From the NCBI RefSeq assembly GCF_021789175.1, contig NZ_CP084560.1, positions 248,001-312,000 on the forward strand: DNA of 64,000 nt. The letters run 5' to 3'. A program made the translations under genes and the position numbers. Below are positions 34,146 to 43,105 of the stretch, piece by piece. The notes under the pieces were generated by a model. The model worked only from the letters and a program-made list of their open reading frames with translations, did not search any database and was not told where the DNA came from. Numbering within the stretch: the stretch's first letter is position 1; each line of letters begins with the position of its first letter. This DNA comes from Arthrobacter sp. FW306-2-2C-D06B (GTDB taxonomy: Bacteria > Actinomycetota > Actinomycetes > Actinomycetales > Micrococcaceae).

Positions 34146-35480
34146 ATGAAGAGACTCATGCGAACGGCCGCCGTAGCGGCGGCCGTCACCCTCGCCCTCG
34201 CCGCTTGTGGAAGCGGCGGCGGCAATCCTGCAGCCAACGTCAGTCCCACCGGTGACATCAAACCGCGGCAAATCTCGTGGCTTCTGTCCCGGCCTGCTGA
34301 CGGTGCAGTCATCAACATCATGAAAAAGATCGCCGATGAGTACGCACAAACCCATCCCGGCTTCTCCCTGAACCTGATCACGACCCCGGACCGGCCCTCG
34401 TACATTCAGAAGTACGAAACCCTCGCCGCCGCGAACAAGCTCCCGGAGCTGTTCGACACGGACGCCACGCCCTTCGCCCAGCAACTCGCCAAGCAAGGAA
34501 AGATGGTCGACGCGGGCAAGCTACTCAAGGATCTCGGCCTCTACGACAACTTCCGTCCAGCAGCCCTGGACTACCAGCGCTTCGACGACGGTTCGCTCTA
34601 CATGGTCCCGATGCAGTTCGAGCTCGAGTTCTTCTGGTACAACAAGGCGCTCTTCCAGAAGGCAGGCATCACGGTCCCCACCTCGCTCGATGACCTTCCC
34701 GCGGCCTGCACGGCGCTGCGCAAAGCGGGCATCACTCCCATTGCCCTCGACGGACAGGACCAGTGGCCGCTCGAGCGCTATGCGGCCTACCAGCCGTTCC
34801 GTCAGGCCGGACCCGACTACGTCACGAGCCTCAAGAAGAACCAAGCCAAGTTTGCCGATGCCCCAGGCCAGAAGACCGTCAACTGGCTGTCCTCCCTGGG
34901 CCAGTCCAAGTGCTTCTCCGAAGGTTTCTCGTCGCAGGGCTACTCGGACGCCCAGAACCAGTTCACGTCCGGACAAGCCGCCATGTATAACATCGGCACG
35001 TGGGAGCTCTCGAGCCTCGCGACGGACAAGCTCAACCCGGCAGTCCGCAACGACGTCGACTTCTTCACGCTCCCAACCACGTCCGGCTCGGTCACCGCGG
35101 CGAATGAGTACGTCTCTCCGTCGGGCATCGGCATGGCGGTGAACGCAAAGACTTATGACCCGCTCGTGGCCGACTTCCTCAAGTTCGCCCTCACCAAGTA
35201 CCCTGCCGAATACGCCGCGACGGGCGCGCTCGCCCCGACCACGAACGTCCAGACCACGATCCCCGCCAACGCGACGCCGCTCTACAAGAAGGCGCTCGAC
35301 AAGGCGACCGACCTCGGCACCAAGCAGATCATGCCCTGGGACACGCAGCTCGACCCGACGAGCAACACGCGTCTCCAGCAGGAGCTCACCCTCCTGGTCC
35401 AAGGCAACGTATCCCCGAGCGAGTTCACCAGCACGATGGATAGCACCATCGCACAGAACGCTCCCAAGTTCTTCAAATAA
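34146..35480 (+). CDS. Sugar ABC transporter binding lipoprotein
   Basis: The 444-aa protein starts with a lipoprotein signal ending in LALAACGSGGG, so Cys21 is the likely lipidated residue. The rest is a family 1 solute-binding fold, with FELEFFWYNKALFQKAGI near residues 158-175 and GQAAMYNIGTWELSSL. It is anchored outside the membrane and delivers the oligosaccharide to the two permeases encoded downstream. A strong AAAGGAG site precedes the start, and a run of eight C lies a little further up. Confidence 0.93.
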   Translation: MKRLMRTAAVAAAVTLALAACGSGGGNPAANVSPTGDIKPRQISWLLSRPADGAVINIMKKIADEYAQTHPGFSLNLITTPDRPSYIQKYETLAAANKLPELFDTDATPFAQQLAKQGKMVDAGKLLKDLGLYDNFRPAALDYQRFDDGSLYMVPMQFELEFFWYNKALFQKAGITVPTSLDDLPAACTALRKAGITPIALDGQDQWPLERYAAYQPFRQAGPDYVTSLKKNQAKFADAPGQKTVNWLSSLGQSKCFSEGFSSQGYSDAQNQFTSGQAAMYNIGTWELSSLATDKLNPAVRNDVDFFTLPTTSGSVTAANEYVSPSGIGMAVNAKTYDPLVADFLKFALTKYPAEYAATGALAPTTNVQTTIPANATPLYKKALDKATDLGTKQIMPWDTQLDPTSNTRLQQELTLLVQGNVSPSEFTSTMDSTIAQNAPKFFK

Positions 35481-35488
35481 CACGCAGC

Positions 35489-35512
35489 GGTGGGGGGCGC
35501 AGGCCCCCCACC
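35489..35512 (+). promoter_or_regulatory. GC-rich hairpin between binding-protein and permease genes
   Basis: Ten-bp arms (GGTGGGGGGC and its complement) enclose a 4-nt loop, 9 bp after the binding-protein stop codon. No T-run follows. Such hairpins often stabilise the upstream mRNA and lower permease expression, giving an excess of binding protein. Confidence 0.6.
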
Positions 35513-35526
35513 CGAAAGGCACTCCC

Positions 35527-36408
35527 ATGCTTCCCAATCGATCACGGCTCTCGGTCCTGGTCTTCCTGCTCCCGCCGCTGCTCCTCTACGGCGTCGCTGT
35601 GCTGTTCCCGATATTGCAATCGCTGTTCCTTAGCTTCTTCTCCTGGAACGGCATCAGTGACATGGAGTTCGTGGGCTTCGCGAACTACGTGCACATGCTC
35701 AGCGGCGACGGCGTGTTCTGGCGTTCCTTCTTCAACGCCCTCGGCTACCTCGCCATCTGCCTCGTCCTCCAATTGGGCGGCGCGTTGTTTGTCGCCAGTC
35801 TCCTGACCTCGCTGCGAAGAGGCCGCGAGCTCGTCAAAACCCTCTATCTCCTGCCTGCGGTGATCTCGACGGTTGCCATCGCCTTCCTCTTCGTACGGAT
35901 CTACTCGATCGATCCGGTGGGGCTTCTCAACCAAGTCCTCGGCTGGATCGGTCTCGGCGCCCTCGAACGCCCCTGGCTATCGGATGTCAATACTGTCCTG
36001 GCGGCAGTTTCAGCCCCCGAAGGCTGGCGGTTCACGGGACTCTACATGCTCATCATCTACGCCGCGCTGCTCGCCGTCCCGCAGGAACTTGAAGAGGCGG
36101 CACGCCTGGACGGCGCCAACCGATGGCAGCTGTTCACCAAGATCAGGTTCCCGCACATCCGGCCGGTGTGGATCACCACCACCATCATGGCTACGACCTA
36201 CGGCCTGCGTGGATTCGATATCCCCTACCTCATGACGAACGGCGGCCCCGGCCAATCCTCGGAGCTCCTGACCACGTATATGTACAAAACCGCGTTCACC
36301 AGCACCGACTTCGGCTACGCCAGCACCATCTCGGTGTTCATCGTGGTCGAGTGCCTCGTCGCCGTCGGATTCATCTTGCTCATGCTCAAACGAAAGGCTG
36401 ACGCATGA
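35527..36408 (+). CDS. Sugar ABC transporter permease (MalF type)
   Basis: The start at 35527 gives a 293-aa, six-helix permease with the EAA loop LEEAARLDGANRWQLFTKIRFPHIRP near residues 187-212, the docking site for the ATPase. Frames further upstream lie inside the binding-protein gene. The stop overlaps the second permease by 4 bases. No ATPase gene is in the operon, so a shared MsiK-type ATPase elsewhere is probably used, as in many actinobacterial sugar systems. Confidence 0.93.
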   Translation: MLPNRSRLSVLVFLLPPLLLYGVAVLFPILQSLFLSFFSWNGISDMEFVGFANYVHMLSGDGVFWRSFFNALGYLAICLVLQLGGALFVASLLTSLRRGRELVKTLYLLPAVISTVAIAFLFVRIYSIDPVGLLNQVLGWIGLGALERPWLSDVNTVLAAVSAPEGWRFTGLYMLIIYAALLAVPQELEEAARLDGANRWQLFTKIRFPHIRPVWITTTIMATTYGLRGFDIPYLMTNGGPGQSSELLTTYMYKTAFTSTDFGYASTISVFIVVECLVAVGFILLMLKRKADA

Positions 36409-37310
36409 CCGCGCAAACAGCCCCGGTTACCCGGCCGATCCCTGCACCGCCAAGCAGCCCGGCTCCCCGACGTCGGCGGCGCAAGCCAAACGTCTTCCAA
36501 ACCCTGTCGAGAGTGCTGATCGTCCTCATCGTCGTCGTGCAGGTCTACCCTCTCGCCTGGCTGTTCCTCACGAGCCTGCGCAACGAGCACGACTTCGCCA
36601 CGGGTGATCCCTTCGCACTGCCGAGTTCCATCAGCTTCGACAACTACGCCCGCGCTTTCCAGACAGGCAACCTCGGCCAGAACATCCTGAACAGTTTCAT
36701 CGTCACGATGGGTGCCAACCTCCTGATCGTCCTGCTCGGGATGATGGCAGCGTATGCGCTGCAGGTGCTCGGGTTCCGGTTCAGCAAATTCGTCCGGGGC
36801 CTCTTCCTGATCGGCATCATCGTGCCGGTGCAGATCGCGCTGGTGCCGCTATTCATCGACTACTCGTCCGTGAACCTGCTGGACACCTACCAATCGATGA
36901 TCATCCCCTTGGCGGGGTTCGCCCTTCCGATGTCGGTCTACCTCTTCTCGTCATTCTTTGAATACATTCCCCGCGAGACCTATGAGGCAGCCTCCCTGGA
37001 CGGCGCAGGCCCGTACCGGATCTTCGGACTCATCACCCTTCCGCTCTCCACCAACACGGTAGTGACAGTGGTCCTGGTGAACAGCATCTTCATCTGGAAC
37101 GACTTCATCTTCGCGAACACCTTCGTGCTTTCCGAAGGGCTCAAGACCATCCCGCTGGGGCTGCAGAACTACATCGGAGCGATGGGCAAGGTCGACTGGA
37201 CCGCGACGTTCGCCGCTGTCTGCATCACCATCACTCCTTTGCTGCTCGTGTTCCTTGTCCTCAACAAGGCGATGATCCAAGGCCTAGAGAGCGGGGCGAC
37301 GAAGGGGTGA
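36405..37310 (+). CDS. Sugar ABC transporter permease (MalG type)
   Basis: The 301-aa permease has a proline-rich cytoplasmic N-terminus, six hydrophobic helices and the EAA loop YEAASLDGAGPYRIFGLITLPL near residues 195-216. It forms the heterodimeric channel with the upstream permease. The ATGA overlap shows translational coupling. Confidence 0.93.
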   Translation: MTAQTAPVTRPIPAPPSSPAPRRRRRKPNVFQTLSRVLIVLIVVVQVYPLAWLFLTSLRNEHDFATGDPFALPSSISFDNYARAFQTGNLGQNILNSFIVTMGANLLIVLLGMMAAYALQVLGFRFSKFVRGLFLIGIIVPVQIALVPLFIDYSSVNLLDTYQSMIIPLAGFALPMSVYLFSSFFEYIPRETYEAASLDGAGPYRIFGLITLPLSTNTVVTVVLVNSIFIWNDFIFANTFVLSEGLKTIPLGLQNYIGAMGKVDWTATFAAVCITITPLLLVFLVLNKAMIQGLESGATKG

Positions 37311-37347
37311 GGACTAGGCCACTGGATAGACTGTGGGGGGAGGGCCA

Positions 37348-38442
37348 ATGACGTCTGAAAAAAGCTTGAGAGAACCCGAGGTTAACCCCTCGCATCCACC
37401 GGCGACTTCGAGGACGAGTCATCCGGTCACGATGCGGGACGTGGCGGAAGGGGCTGGAGTTTCCGTTGCCACGGTTTCCCTTGTTGTCAACAACAAGAAA
37501 GACGCCAGGATCGGCGCCGGGACCCGCAAACGCGTCCTGGACACCATCCGCGAACTGGGGTATCGTCCGAACGCCCTCGCGAAGAACCTCGTGAGCGGCA
37601 GTTCACGGTTCATTGGCCTCGTCGCTGACGCGATCGCCACGACTCCCTTCGCCGGGCAAATCATCCACGGCGCCCAGGACGAAGCCTGGAAACACGGATT
37701 CGTGCTCCTGGTCGCCAACACCGAGGGCGACGAGCCCGTGGAAAGAGACGCTATCTCGATGATGCTCGAGCACAAGGTTCGCGGCATCCTGTACTCCACT
37801 TGGTTCCACCGCCCAACTGAGATCCCCGCCGCGTTGCAAGAGACAGACTTCGTTCTGGTCAACTGCTTCTCCCCGGACTCCGACGCCTTGGCCGTGGTCC
37901 CGGATGAAGTCCACGGCGGACGGGAAGCCACCGACATCCTTGTGCGCAAGGGACACCGGAGGATCGCCTTCATCAACGCCACGATTCCTGCACCGGCGAA
38001 GGACGGACGCCTCCAGGGCTACCGGGAAGCGCTCGAATCCGCGGGAATCGCCTTCGATCCGCACCTCGTGTTCGACGCCTATCCTGACCAGGAAGGCGGC
38101 TACGGCGCAGTCGAGGAACTCCTCAAACGCGACGTCACGGCAGTTTTCTGCTACAACGACCGCATGGCCATGGGTCTCTACGACGGGCTGAAGCAGCAGG
38201 GGCTGTCGATTCCCGATGACATGGCCGTGGTGGGGTTCGACAACCAGGAAGTCATCGCCGCCCACATGCGGCCACCGCTGTCCACCGTCGCGCTGCCGCA
38301 CTACGAGCTCGGCGCCGCGGGCGTGCGCTTGCTCCTCGGCGTCGACGAACCGGCGGGGAGCCCGGTGGTAAAGCTTGAATGCCCGCCGGTAGAGCGCGAT
38401 TCCGTTGGACCGAATACCCTTACGGGTTCCCGGCTGCCTTAG
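37348..38442 (+). CDS. LacI-family regulator of the fructan operon
   Basis: The 364-aa protein carries a 28-residue hydrophilic N-terminal extension before the helix-turn-helix (VTMRDVAEGAGVSVATVSLVVNNKKD). The usual sensor domain follows, with VVGFDNQEVIAAHMRPPLSTVALP near residues 295-318. The start at 37348 follows a GGGGGGAGGG run. It is the last gene of the operon and clearly a paralogue of the LacI protein at 56521 (shared ATTPFAG/ATAPFAGK and GFDNQE motifs). It probably binds the boxes upstream of GH32. Confidence 0.92.
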   Translation: MTSEKSLREPEVNPSHPPATSRTSHPVTMRDVAEGAGVSVATVSLVVNNKKDARIGAGTRKRVLDTIRELGYRPNALAKNLVSGSSRFIGLVADAIATTPFAGQIIHGAQDEAWKHGFVLLVANTEGDEPVERDAISMMLEHKVRGILYSTWFHRPTEIPAALQETDFVLVNCFSPDSDALAVVPDEVHGGREATDILVRKGHRRIAFINATIPAPAKDGRLQGYREALESAGIAFDPHLVFDAYPDQEGGYGAVEELLKRDVTAVFCYNDRMAMGLYDGLKQQGLSIPDDMAVVGFDNQEVIAAHMRPPLSTVALPHYELGAAGVRLLLGVDEPAGSPVVKLECPPVERDSVGPNTLTGSRLP

Positions 38443-38641
38443 GTTCGGCTTCGTCCACGGCGGAATGCTCAATGTAGGACTCCACCGCCGACTCCGGAAC
38501 TCGGTATGACCGCCCGAACCGCACCGCGTGGATGGCGTGCGAGTTCACGAGGCGGTAAACGGTCATTCTGGATACCCGCAGGGCCTCGGCAACCTCGGCA
38601 ATTGTCATGAACCGGTTGCCGGGAACGCCGGCGGCGGACAT
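38420..38641 (-). CDS. Excisionase-family small DNA-binding protein
   Basis: The 73-aa protein is one winged helix-turn-helix of the excisionase/MerR type: MTIAEVAEALRVSRMTVYRLVNS then HAIHAVRFGRSYRVPESAVESYI. In actinobacteria such stand-alone proteins are chromosomal regulators more often than phage excisionases, and no integrase is near. It starts 2 nt after the upstream small gene and overlaps the 3' end of the convergent LacI gene by 23 bases. Confidence 0.8.
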   Translation of the reverse strand: MSAAGVPGNRFMTIAEVAEALRVSRMTVYRLVNSHAIHAVRFGRSYRVPESAVESYIEHSAVDEAEPKAAGNP

Positions 38642-38643
38642 AT

Positions 38644-38928
38644 TCACCACGGCCTCCGCAATTGGCGGTAGTCGTAGTAGACCAGGGTGCCACCCGTTGG
38701 CACGACGGTTCTCAAGCCAATCGATGGGCCTTTGATGGTGACCACCACGCCTTCCTTGGACCCGTTGAAGGGATCGTCTCCAGCCACGTAGTCTCCCACC
38801 TTGAATGGAGAGACAGCCGTTTTGGCCTGCTTGGATGCCCGCGAAAATACTTGGCAAAGTCGCAAAGCCAGAGCATGGCGGCGCTGCTTGCGCATCCGAG
38901 CAGCGTGCCTTGAGTAAGGATCGAACAT
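38644..38928 (-). CDS. Small basic protein with SH3/KOW-like end
   Basis: The 94-aa protein has a very basic N-terminus (MFDPYSRHAARMRKQRRHAL) and a C-terminal beta-rich part, VGDYVAGDDPFNG then SKEGVVVTIKGPSIGLRTVV and VYYDYRQLRRPW, which resembles a small SH3/KOW-type barrel. AAAGGAGTG precedes the ATG at 38928. It is operonic with the excisionase-like gene. Its function is unknown, and nucleic acid binding is a guess. Confidence 0.6.
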   Translation of the reverse strand: MFDPYSRHAARMRKQRRHALALRLCQVFSRASKQAKTAVSPFKVGDYVAGDDPFNGSKEGVVVTIKGPSIGLRTVVPTGGTLVYYDYRQLRRPW

Positions 38929-39179
38929 CGGAATCACTCCTTTGCAGTCGCGATCTTCCAACGGTAGGCGCCGACCACACGCAACACATGAGTGACTTGC
39001 ACCCGTTATGGCACATGGGCCACTCACGTCACTTGGACCACTACTCGGACAAGCACCCCAGGCAAGCAAGTGGTGACCCGAGTGGTCCGGGCAAAGACGG
39101 GTAGGGGTTACGCATGCCAAGCCGGGCGAACAGTCCATACGCTCAAAGCAAATGTTCCGTCAGGTCTGGGAGGGGAACA

Positions 39180-39842
39180 ATGCGACGAGCGGCAAAAGCA
39201 GGAATTGTCGTTGCGGGCGTGGTGGCGGTCGGGCTGGCGGGGGCGATCACCCTCAACGCCACGCAGATGTCATCAAACTCGATTGCCGGCGCCGCGCCGT
39301 CGGCCACCGTCAGTGCAGCCGCTTCTGCACCCGGTGCCACCAGGACGCCGGCCACGACGCCGAGTGCTACCGCTTCAGCCCCAGCCGCCAGCGCTTCCGC
39401 CAGCTCTGCTTCGGCCAGCGCTTCCGCCAGCTCTGCGCCTTCAAGTCAGGCCCCGGTCCCTGCCCCGAGCAGTGCCAAGCCCGATGCCCCGGTGCCGGCA
39501 CCCGCTGCGCCAGCTCCGGCGCCAGCGGCGCCTGCTCCTGTGCAGCAGGGCCTCGACGCGGCCGGGATCCAACACATCAAGGACAGCTGCACCGCCAGGC
39601 TGCAAAGCGATGCCGCCCACTCCTCAATTGTGACCGGAACGGTAGTGCCCCGGCCATTCACGGTGGTCTCTATCGCGTTCTCAGGGAACCCCGCGCAGTC
39701 AACGGCGGCCTCCGGTCTGGCGTCCTACGACATCCTCATGAAGATCACCCTCAAGCTGGTCGATGGTCCTGCCCAGGACAGCGTTCGGGTTTGCCGGGTC
39801 TACGACTCGGACTCGCACGTGGATTGGCTTCCTGCCGGCTGA
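39180..39842 (+). CDS. Secreted or membrane-anchored Ala/Ser/Pro-rich protein
   Basis: The 220-aa protein starts with a basic residue cluster and a hydrophobic helix (AGIVVAGVVAVGLAGAITL). About 100 residues of Ala/Ser/Pro-rich low-complexity sequence follow, with repeated ASASAS and PAPAAPAPAP. A C-terminal globular domain of about 80 residues contains two cysteines (DSCTARL, VRVCRVY) that could form a disulfide outside the cell. It is probably surface exposed, and the domain is not recognised. GGGAGGGG precedes the start. Confidence 0.65.
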   Translation: MRRAAKAGIVVAGVVAVGLAGAITLNATQMSSNSIAGAAPSATVSAAASAPGATRTPATTPSATASAPAASASASSASASASASSAPSSQAPVPAPSSAKPDAPVPAPAAPAPAPAAPAPVQQGLDAAGIQHIKDSCTARLQSDAAHSSIVTGTVVPRPFTVVSIAFSGNPAQSTAASGLASYDILMKITLKLVDGPAQDSVRVCRVYDSDSHVDWLPAG

Positions 39843-39869
39843 GTCCGCAGTTGCATCGGGTCCCAGGCG

Positions 39870-40227
39870 CTAAGTCTTGGCGCCCGTGAGCGCCAAGGTT
39901 CCGCCGAGCCCGATCATCATGACCCCGCCCGTGGCACGCAGGGTGGAGATCCGCCGCGGGGAGCGGCAAACCAGTGGCGTGCCTTGCCCGCTGCGAGGGC
40001 CCGGATGCTGTCTGAAATCAGGGCGATCACCGGGAAAACAGCTCCGAGTTCGGCGAGCTGAAGCGGAATGCTGCCGCTCGAATACTCCACGAACTGGGGG
40101 AGCACGGCCACGAAGAACACGATCGACTTCGGGTTGCTCGCACCGACGACAAAACCCTCGCGGATGAGCCGCCACATGGACCGCACCGAGCCCGAGGGCC
40201 ACCGCGATAATCTGCGGAACCATGCCT
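39870..40227 (-). pseudogene. Remnant of a LysE/RhtB-family exporter gene
   Basis: The segment WRLIREGFVVGASNPKSIVFF then VAVLPQFVEYSSG (frame of 40186-39917) is typical of the second half of LysE/RhtB exporters. The coding signal then shifts frame to SPRRISTLRATGGVMMIGLG and GTLALTGAKT, the usual C-terminus, ending at 39870. The N-terminal half is missing, since only VPQIIAVALGLGAV precedes it in another frame. At least one, probably two, frameshifts and a truncation show a decayed gene. Confidence 0.75.
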
Positions 40228-40295
40228 GATGATAGCGCTGGCCTGCGGTGACGGTCGATGGTTAGTGACGGGCCGCCGTCGTCGGCCAGTGTCCG

Positions 40296-41768
40296 CTATG
40301 AGCGCCCGGCCACCACGGGGATCGAGGCTGTTTCGTCGACGAGCTCGGCGCGCACCCGGCCGCCACCTCGAACCCACAGCTTGTAGGCCAGCACCAGCAG
40401 CCCGAGCCACACGGCGCCTACGTACAAGGCCACGCGGGTGTCCTCGAAGACGCCAAGGATGACGATTACCAGGGCCATGAAGGCGATGGTCATCACGGAC
40501 GCTGCCGGCCACCATGGCGACGCGAATTCCGACGCCGGGAGGCCCTTGCGCTTGATCTCGCGCTTCATGGCGACGTGCGAGGCGAGGATCATGACCCACA
40601 CCCACACTGTCGCGAAGGTGGCGATGGAAGCGATCACGAGGAACACGTCCTCGGGGATCACCGCGTTGAGCACAACGCCCACCAGCAGGATGCCGCCCAT
40701 GAGGACCACGGTCATCCAGGGAACACCGTGCCTTGAGATCTTGCCAAAGCTCTTCGGAGCATGTCCTTGCTGGGAAAGCCCGAAAAGGATGCGTCCGGCG
40801 CCGAAAATGTCGCTATTGATGGCTGAAAGCGCAGAAGTGATGACCACGGCGTTGAGGATGTGGGGCGCCGCGGGGATGCCGAGCCCGCTGAAGATCTGCA
40901 CAAACGGGCTGCCGTTGTTCCCGATTTCATTCCAGGGGAACAAGCTCATGAGCACGCCGAGCGTCAGGACGTAGAACAGAAGTACTCGCACCGGGACGGT
41001 GTTGACGGCCTGCGGTATGACCTTCTTGGGGTCGGCGGCTTCGCCTGCCGTGATGCCGATCGTTTCGATCCCGCCGAAGGCGAACATCACGACGGCGAAG
41101 GAAGCTAGGAGCCCGCCGAAACCGTTCGGGAACAGGCCGCCGTGGTCAACGAGGTTCCCCAGCCCCGGTGCCGCACCGCCATTGCCGGAATGGAAGCCGA
41201 AGACGATGATCGCCGCGCCGCCCGCAATCATGGCGATGATCGCCACCACCTTGATGAGCGAGAACCCAAACTCGAGCTCGCCGAAGACCTTGACGCTCAG
41301 GAGGTTCATGGCGCCAAGGAGGAGGATGATCGCCAGGACCCAGATCCATCGGTCCACCTGCGGGAACCAGAAGCCCATGTAGATACTGAACGCCGTCACG
41401 TCCGCGATCGCCACGATGGCCATTTCGAAGACGTAGGTCCACCCGGTGATGAACCCGGCCAGGGGTCCGAGGTAGCGGCTGGCGTACTGGCCGAACGAGC
41501 CGGAGACGGGGTGGCGGACGGCCATTTCGCCAAGGGCACGCATCACCATGAAGACGGCGGCGCCGCCGATCATGTATGCGAAGAGAACCGACGGTCCGGC
41601 CTTTTGGATCGCAGACGCGGAACCGTAGAAGAGGCCTGTCCCGATGGCCGAACCGAGGGCCATGAAGCGGATGTGGCGGACATTGAGGCCGCGGCTGAGA
41701 ACGGTGGTGACCGCGCCTTCGACGACCTTGGCGGTCGGCGTCCTGACGGCTGTTGGGGCTTGCTGCAT
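40296..41768 (-). CDS. APC-family amino acid permease, probable histidine transporter
   Basis: The 490-aa, 12-helix permease has the APC/AAT-family start [27 protein letters not shown], a [23 protein letters not shown] loop and [24 protein letters not shown]. It belongs to the proline/GABA/histidine permease branch. It is divergent from the IclR regulator, and the shared 297-bp region holds two copies of the hut dyad, so histidine (HutT-like) uptake is the best inference. It converges on a broken exporter gene. Confidence 0.88.
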   Translation of the reverse strand: MQQAPTAVRTPTAKVVEGAVTTVLSRGLNVRHIRFMALGSAIGTGLFYGSASAIQKAGPSVLFAYMIGGAAVFMVMRALGEMAVRHPVSGSFGQYASRYLGPLAGFITGWTYVFEMAIVAIADVTAFSIYMGFWFPQVDRWIWVLAIILLLGAMNLLSVKVFGELEFGFSLIKVVAIIAMIAGGAAIIVFGFHSGNGGAAPGLGNLVDHGGLFPNGFGGLLASFAVVMFAFGGIETIGITAGEAADPKKVIPQAVNTVPVRVLLFYVLTLGVLMSLFPWNEIGNNGSPFVQIFSGLGIPAAPHILNAVVITSALSAINSDIFGAGRILFGLSQQGHAPKSFGKISRHGVPWMTVVLMGGILLVGVVLNAVIPEDVFLVIASIATFATVWVWVMILASHVAMKREIKRKGLPASEFASPWWPAASVMTIAFMALVIVILGVFEDTRVALYVGAVWLGLLVLAYKLWVRGGGRVRAELVDETASIPVVAGRS

Positions 41769-41915
41769 GCGAATACCTTCTCGTCATTGGGAGGGGGGCT
41801 GTTAACCAGCAGAACATTCCGTAGTGGGCTGTGATGGGTCTCACGGCACATCGTTGTCTCGGTTCTCAGACGCTTCGCTGCTCAGCCGTTGTTGGCTAGC
41901 CGTCCTGTGCGCAAA

Positions 41916-41933
41916 TGTCTGGTATTCCAGACA
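41916..41933. promoter_or_regulatory. Hut operator 1 (perfect 18-bp dyad)
   Basis: TGTCTGGTATTCCAGACA has 7-bp perfect inverted arms around TATT. It lies in the region between the permease and the IclR gene and is the best copy of a motif repeated before hutU and hutG. Confidence 0.75.
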
Positions 41934-41984
41934 GCTTAATGTTCTGATTGGCTTTCCGATCCACTCCATGGGGCGCACGCTTAA

Positions 41985-42001
41985 GTACGGGATCCCGGAC
42001 A
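41985..42001. promoter_or_regulatory. Hut operator 2 (diverged copy)
   Basis: GTACGGGATCCCGGACA on the plus strand reads TGTCCGGGATCCCGTAC on the minus strand and matches operator 1 at most conserved positions. It is 65 bp before the IclR start codon. Confidence 0.5.
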
Positions 42002-42065
42002 CCCGCCTTGCCGCCTTGTGGCGCAAGGGGCGGGTCGGGCATTACTGTGCACTCGAAGAGGAGCT

Positions 42066-42869
42066 ATGTCCATACAGCCGTCCACTCAAGGCCGGGCCGC
42101 TTCCAAGGTTCCGGCCGCCGAGAACACCCTGCGCATCTTGAAGTTGCTCGCTTCCCGGCGTGGCCCGATGGCAGCGTCCAACATCGCCACGGCGCTGGGC
42201 CTGCCCCGGTCCAGTGTCTACCACCTGCTAGGCGTCATGGAGGCCAACGGCTTCGTCCTGCACCTTCATGAGGAGCAGCGCTACGGGCTGGGAATCAGTG
42301 CCTTTGAACTCAGTTCGGCATACTCGCGTCAAGAGCCCTTGTCGCGGCTCGGTCGCCCCATGCTTGCCGCCCTTGTGGATGCGATCGGCGAGAGTGCGCA
42401 CTTGGCCGTCCTGCACGGCCGCGATGTGCTCTACATCGTGGAGGAGCGGGCCAAGAACCGCCCCTCCCTCGTGACCGACGTCGGGGTCCGGCTTCCCAGC
42501 CACCTCACCGCCAGCGGGCGCGCGATCCTGGCCGCGCTGCCGAAATCGCAGGTCAGGGCCCTGTACCCGAATGCTGCCGCCTTTACTGCCCGGCACGAGA
42601 TGGAATCGCCCATCATGAAGTACTCGGCCTTGTCCTCGCACTTGGACCAGGTCCGGCAGCGCGGCTACGCCACTGAACACGGCGAAGTCACGCCCGGCTT
42701 CGGTTCGGTGGCTGCTGCCGTCACCGACCATTTGGGATGGCCGACGGCGGCAGTCGCCGTGACATTCCTCGAGGACAAGGTGCCGGTCGAGGAATGGCCC
42801 GCCCTGGCCGCCCGAATCCAGAAAACAGCGGACGAACTGTCGATCCGCATCCATGGCCGCCCTTCCTAG
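42066..42869 (+). CDS. IclR-family regulator of histidine utilisation
   Basis: The 267-aa protein has the IclR winged helix-turn-helix (AENTLRILKLLASRRGPMAASNIATALGLPRSSVYHLLGVME, about residues 18-59) and an effector domain, with LPSHLTASGRAILAALP near residues 140-156 and RQRGYATEHGEVTPGFGSVAAAV. GAGGAG precedes the ATG. Its place between the permease and hutU, with repeated dyads at each promoter, makes it the likely hut regulator sensing histidine, urocanate or formimidoylglutamate. Confidence 0.9.
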   Translation: MSIQPSTQGRAASKVPAAENTLRILKLLASRRGPMAASNIATALGLPRSSVYHLLGVMEANGFVLHLHEEQRYGLGISAFELSSAYSRQEPLSRLGRPMLAALVDAIGESAHLAVLHGRDVLYIVEERAKNRPSLVTDVGVRLPSHLTASGRAILAALPKSQVRALYPNAAAFTARHEMESPIMKYSALSSHLDQVRQRGYATEHGEVTPGFGSVAAAVTDHLGWPTAAVAVTFLEDKVPVEEWPALAARIQKTADELSIRIHGRPS

Positions 42870-42928
42870 CCCGCCCCCGCCCAACTAGCCCGCCCCCGCC
42901 AAGCCCGCCCCGCCTAGTCTGCCCCGCC

Positions 42929-42990
42929 CAACTAGCTCGCAGTTGTTGTCGTTTTGGGCGCTCATAACGACATCTACTGCGAGCTAGTTG
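42929..42990. repeat. Intergenic palindrome family, copy 4 (long type)
   Basis: The 31-nt arms begin CAACTAGCTCGCAGTTGTTG, and the right half carries several changes (CATAACGACATCTACTGC). It sits between the IclR gene and hutU, directly abutting hut operator 3 at 42991. C-rich CCCGCCC repeats fill the space before it. Confidence 0.85.
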
Positions 42991-43008
42991 AGTCTGGTAT
43001 TCCGGACA
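42991..43008. promoter_or_regulatory. Hut operator 3, upstream of hutU
   Basis: AGTCTGGTATTCCGGACA differs from operator 1 at two positions. It lies 98 bp before the hutU start and immediately after a palindrome repeat. Confidence 0.7.
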
Positions 43009-43105
43009 GCACCGTCCATAAAGCCATTCCAAGAGGGTTGCGGAGGGGCTCTACTGGATACAGAAGCACTTCCACCTAACAACTTCCAGAGACGAAGGAG
43101 TCATC

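Noticed and set aside
38420..38641. Prophage or integrative element marked by the excisionase-like gene
   Set aside because: No integrase, attachment repeat, tRNA boundary or phage gene was found nearby; such HTH proteins are common chromosomal regulators.
42870..42928. Short C-rich tandem pattern (CCCGCCC) after the IclR gene
   Set aside because: Low-complexity variation of CCGCCCC without a consistent unit; too weak to call a functional repeat.
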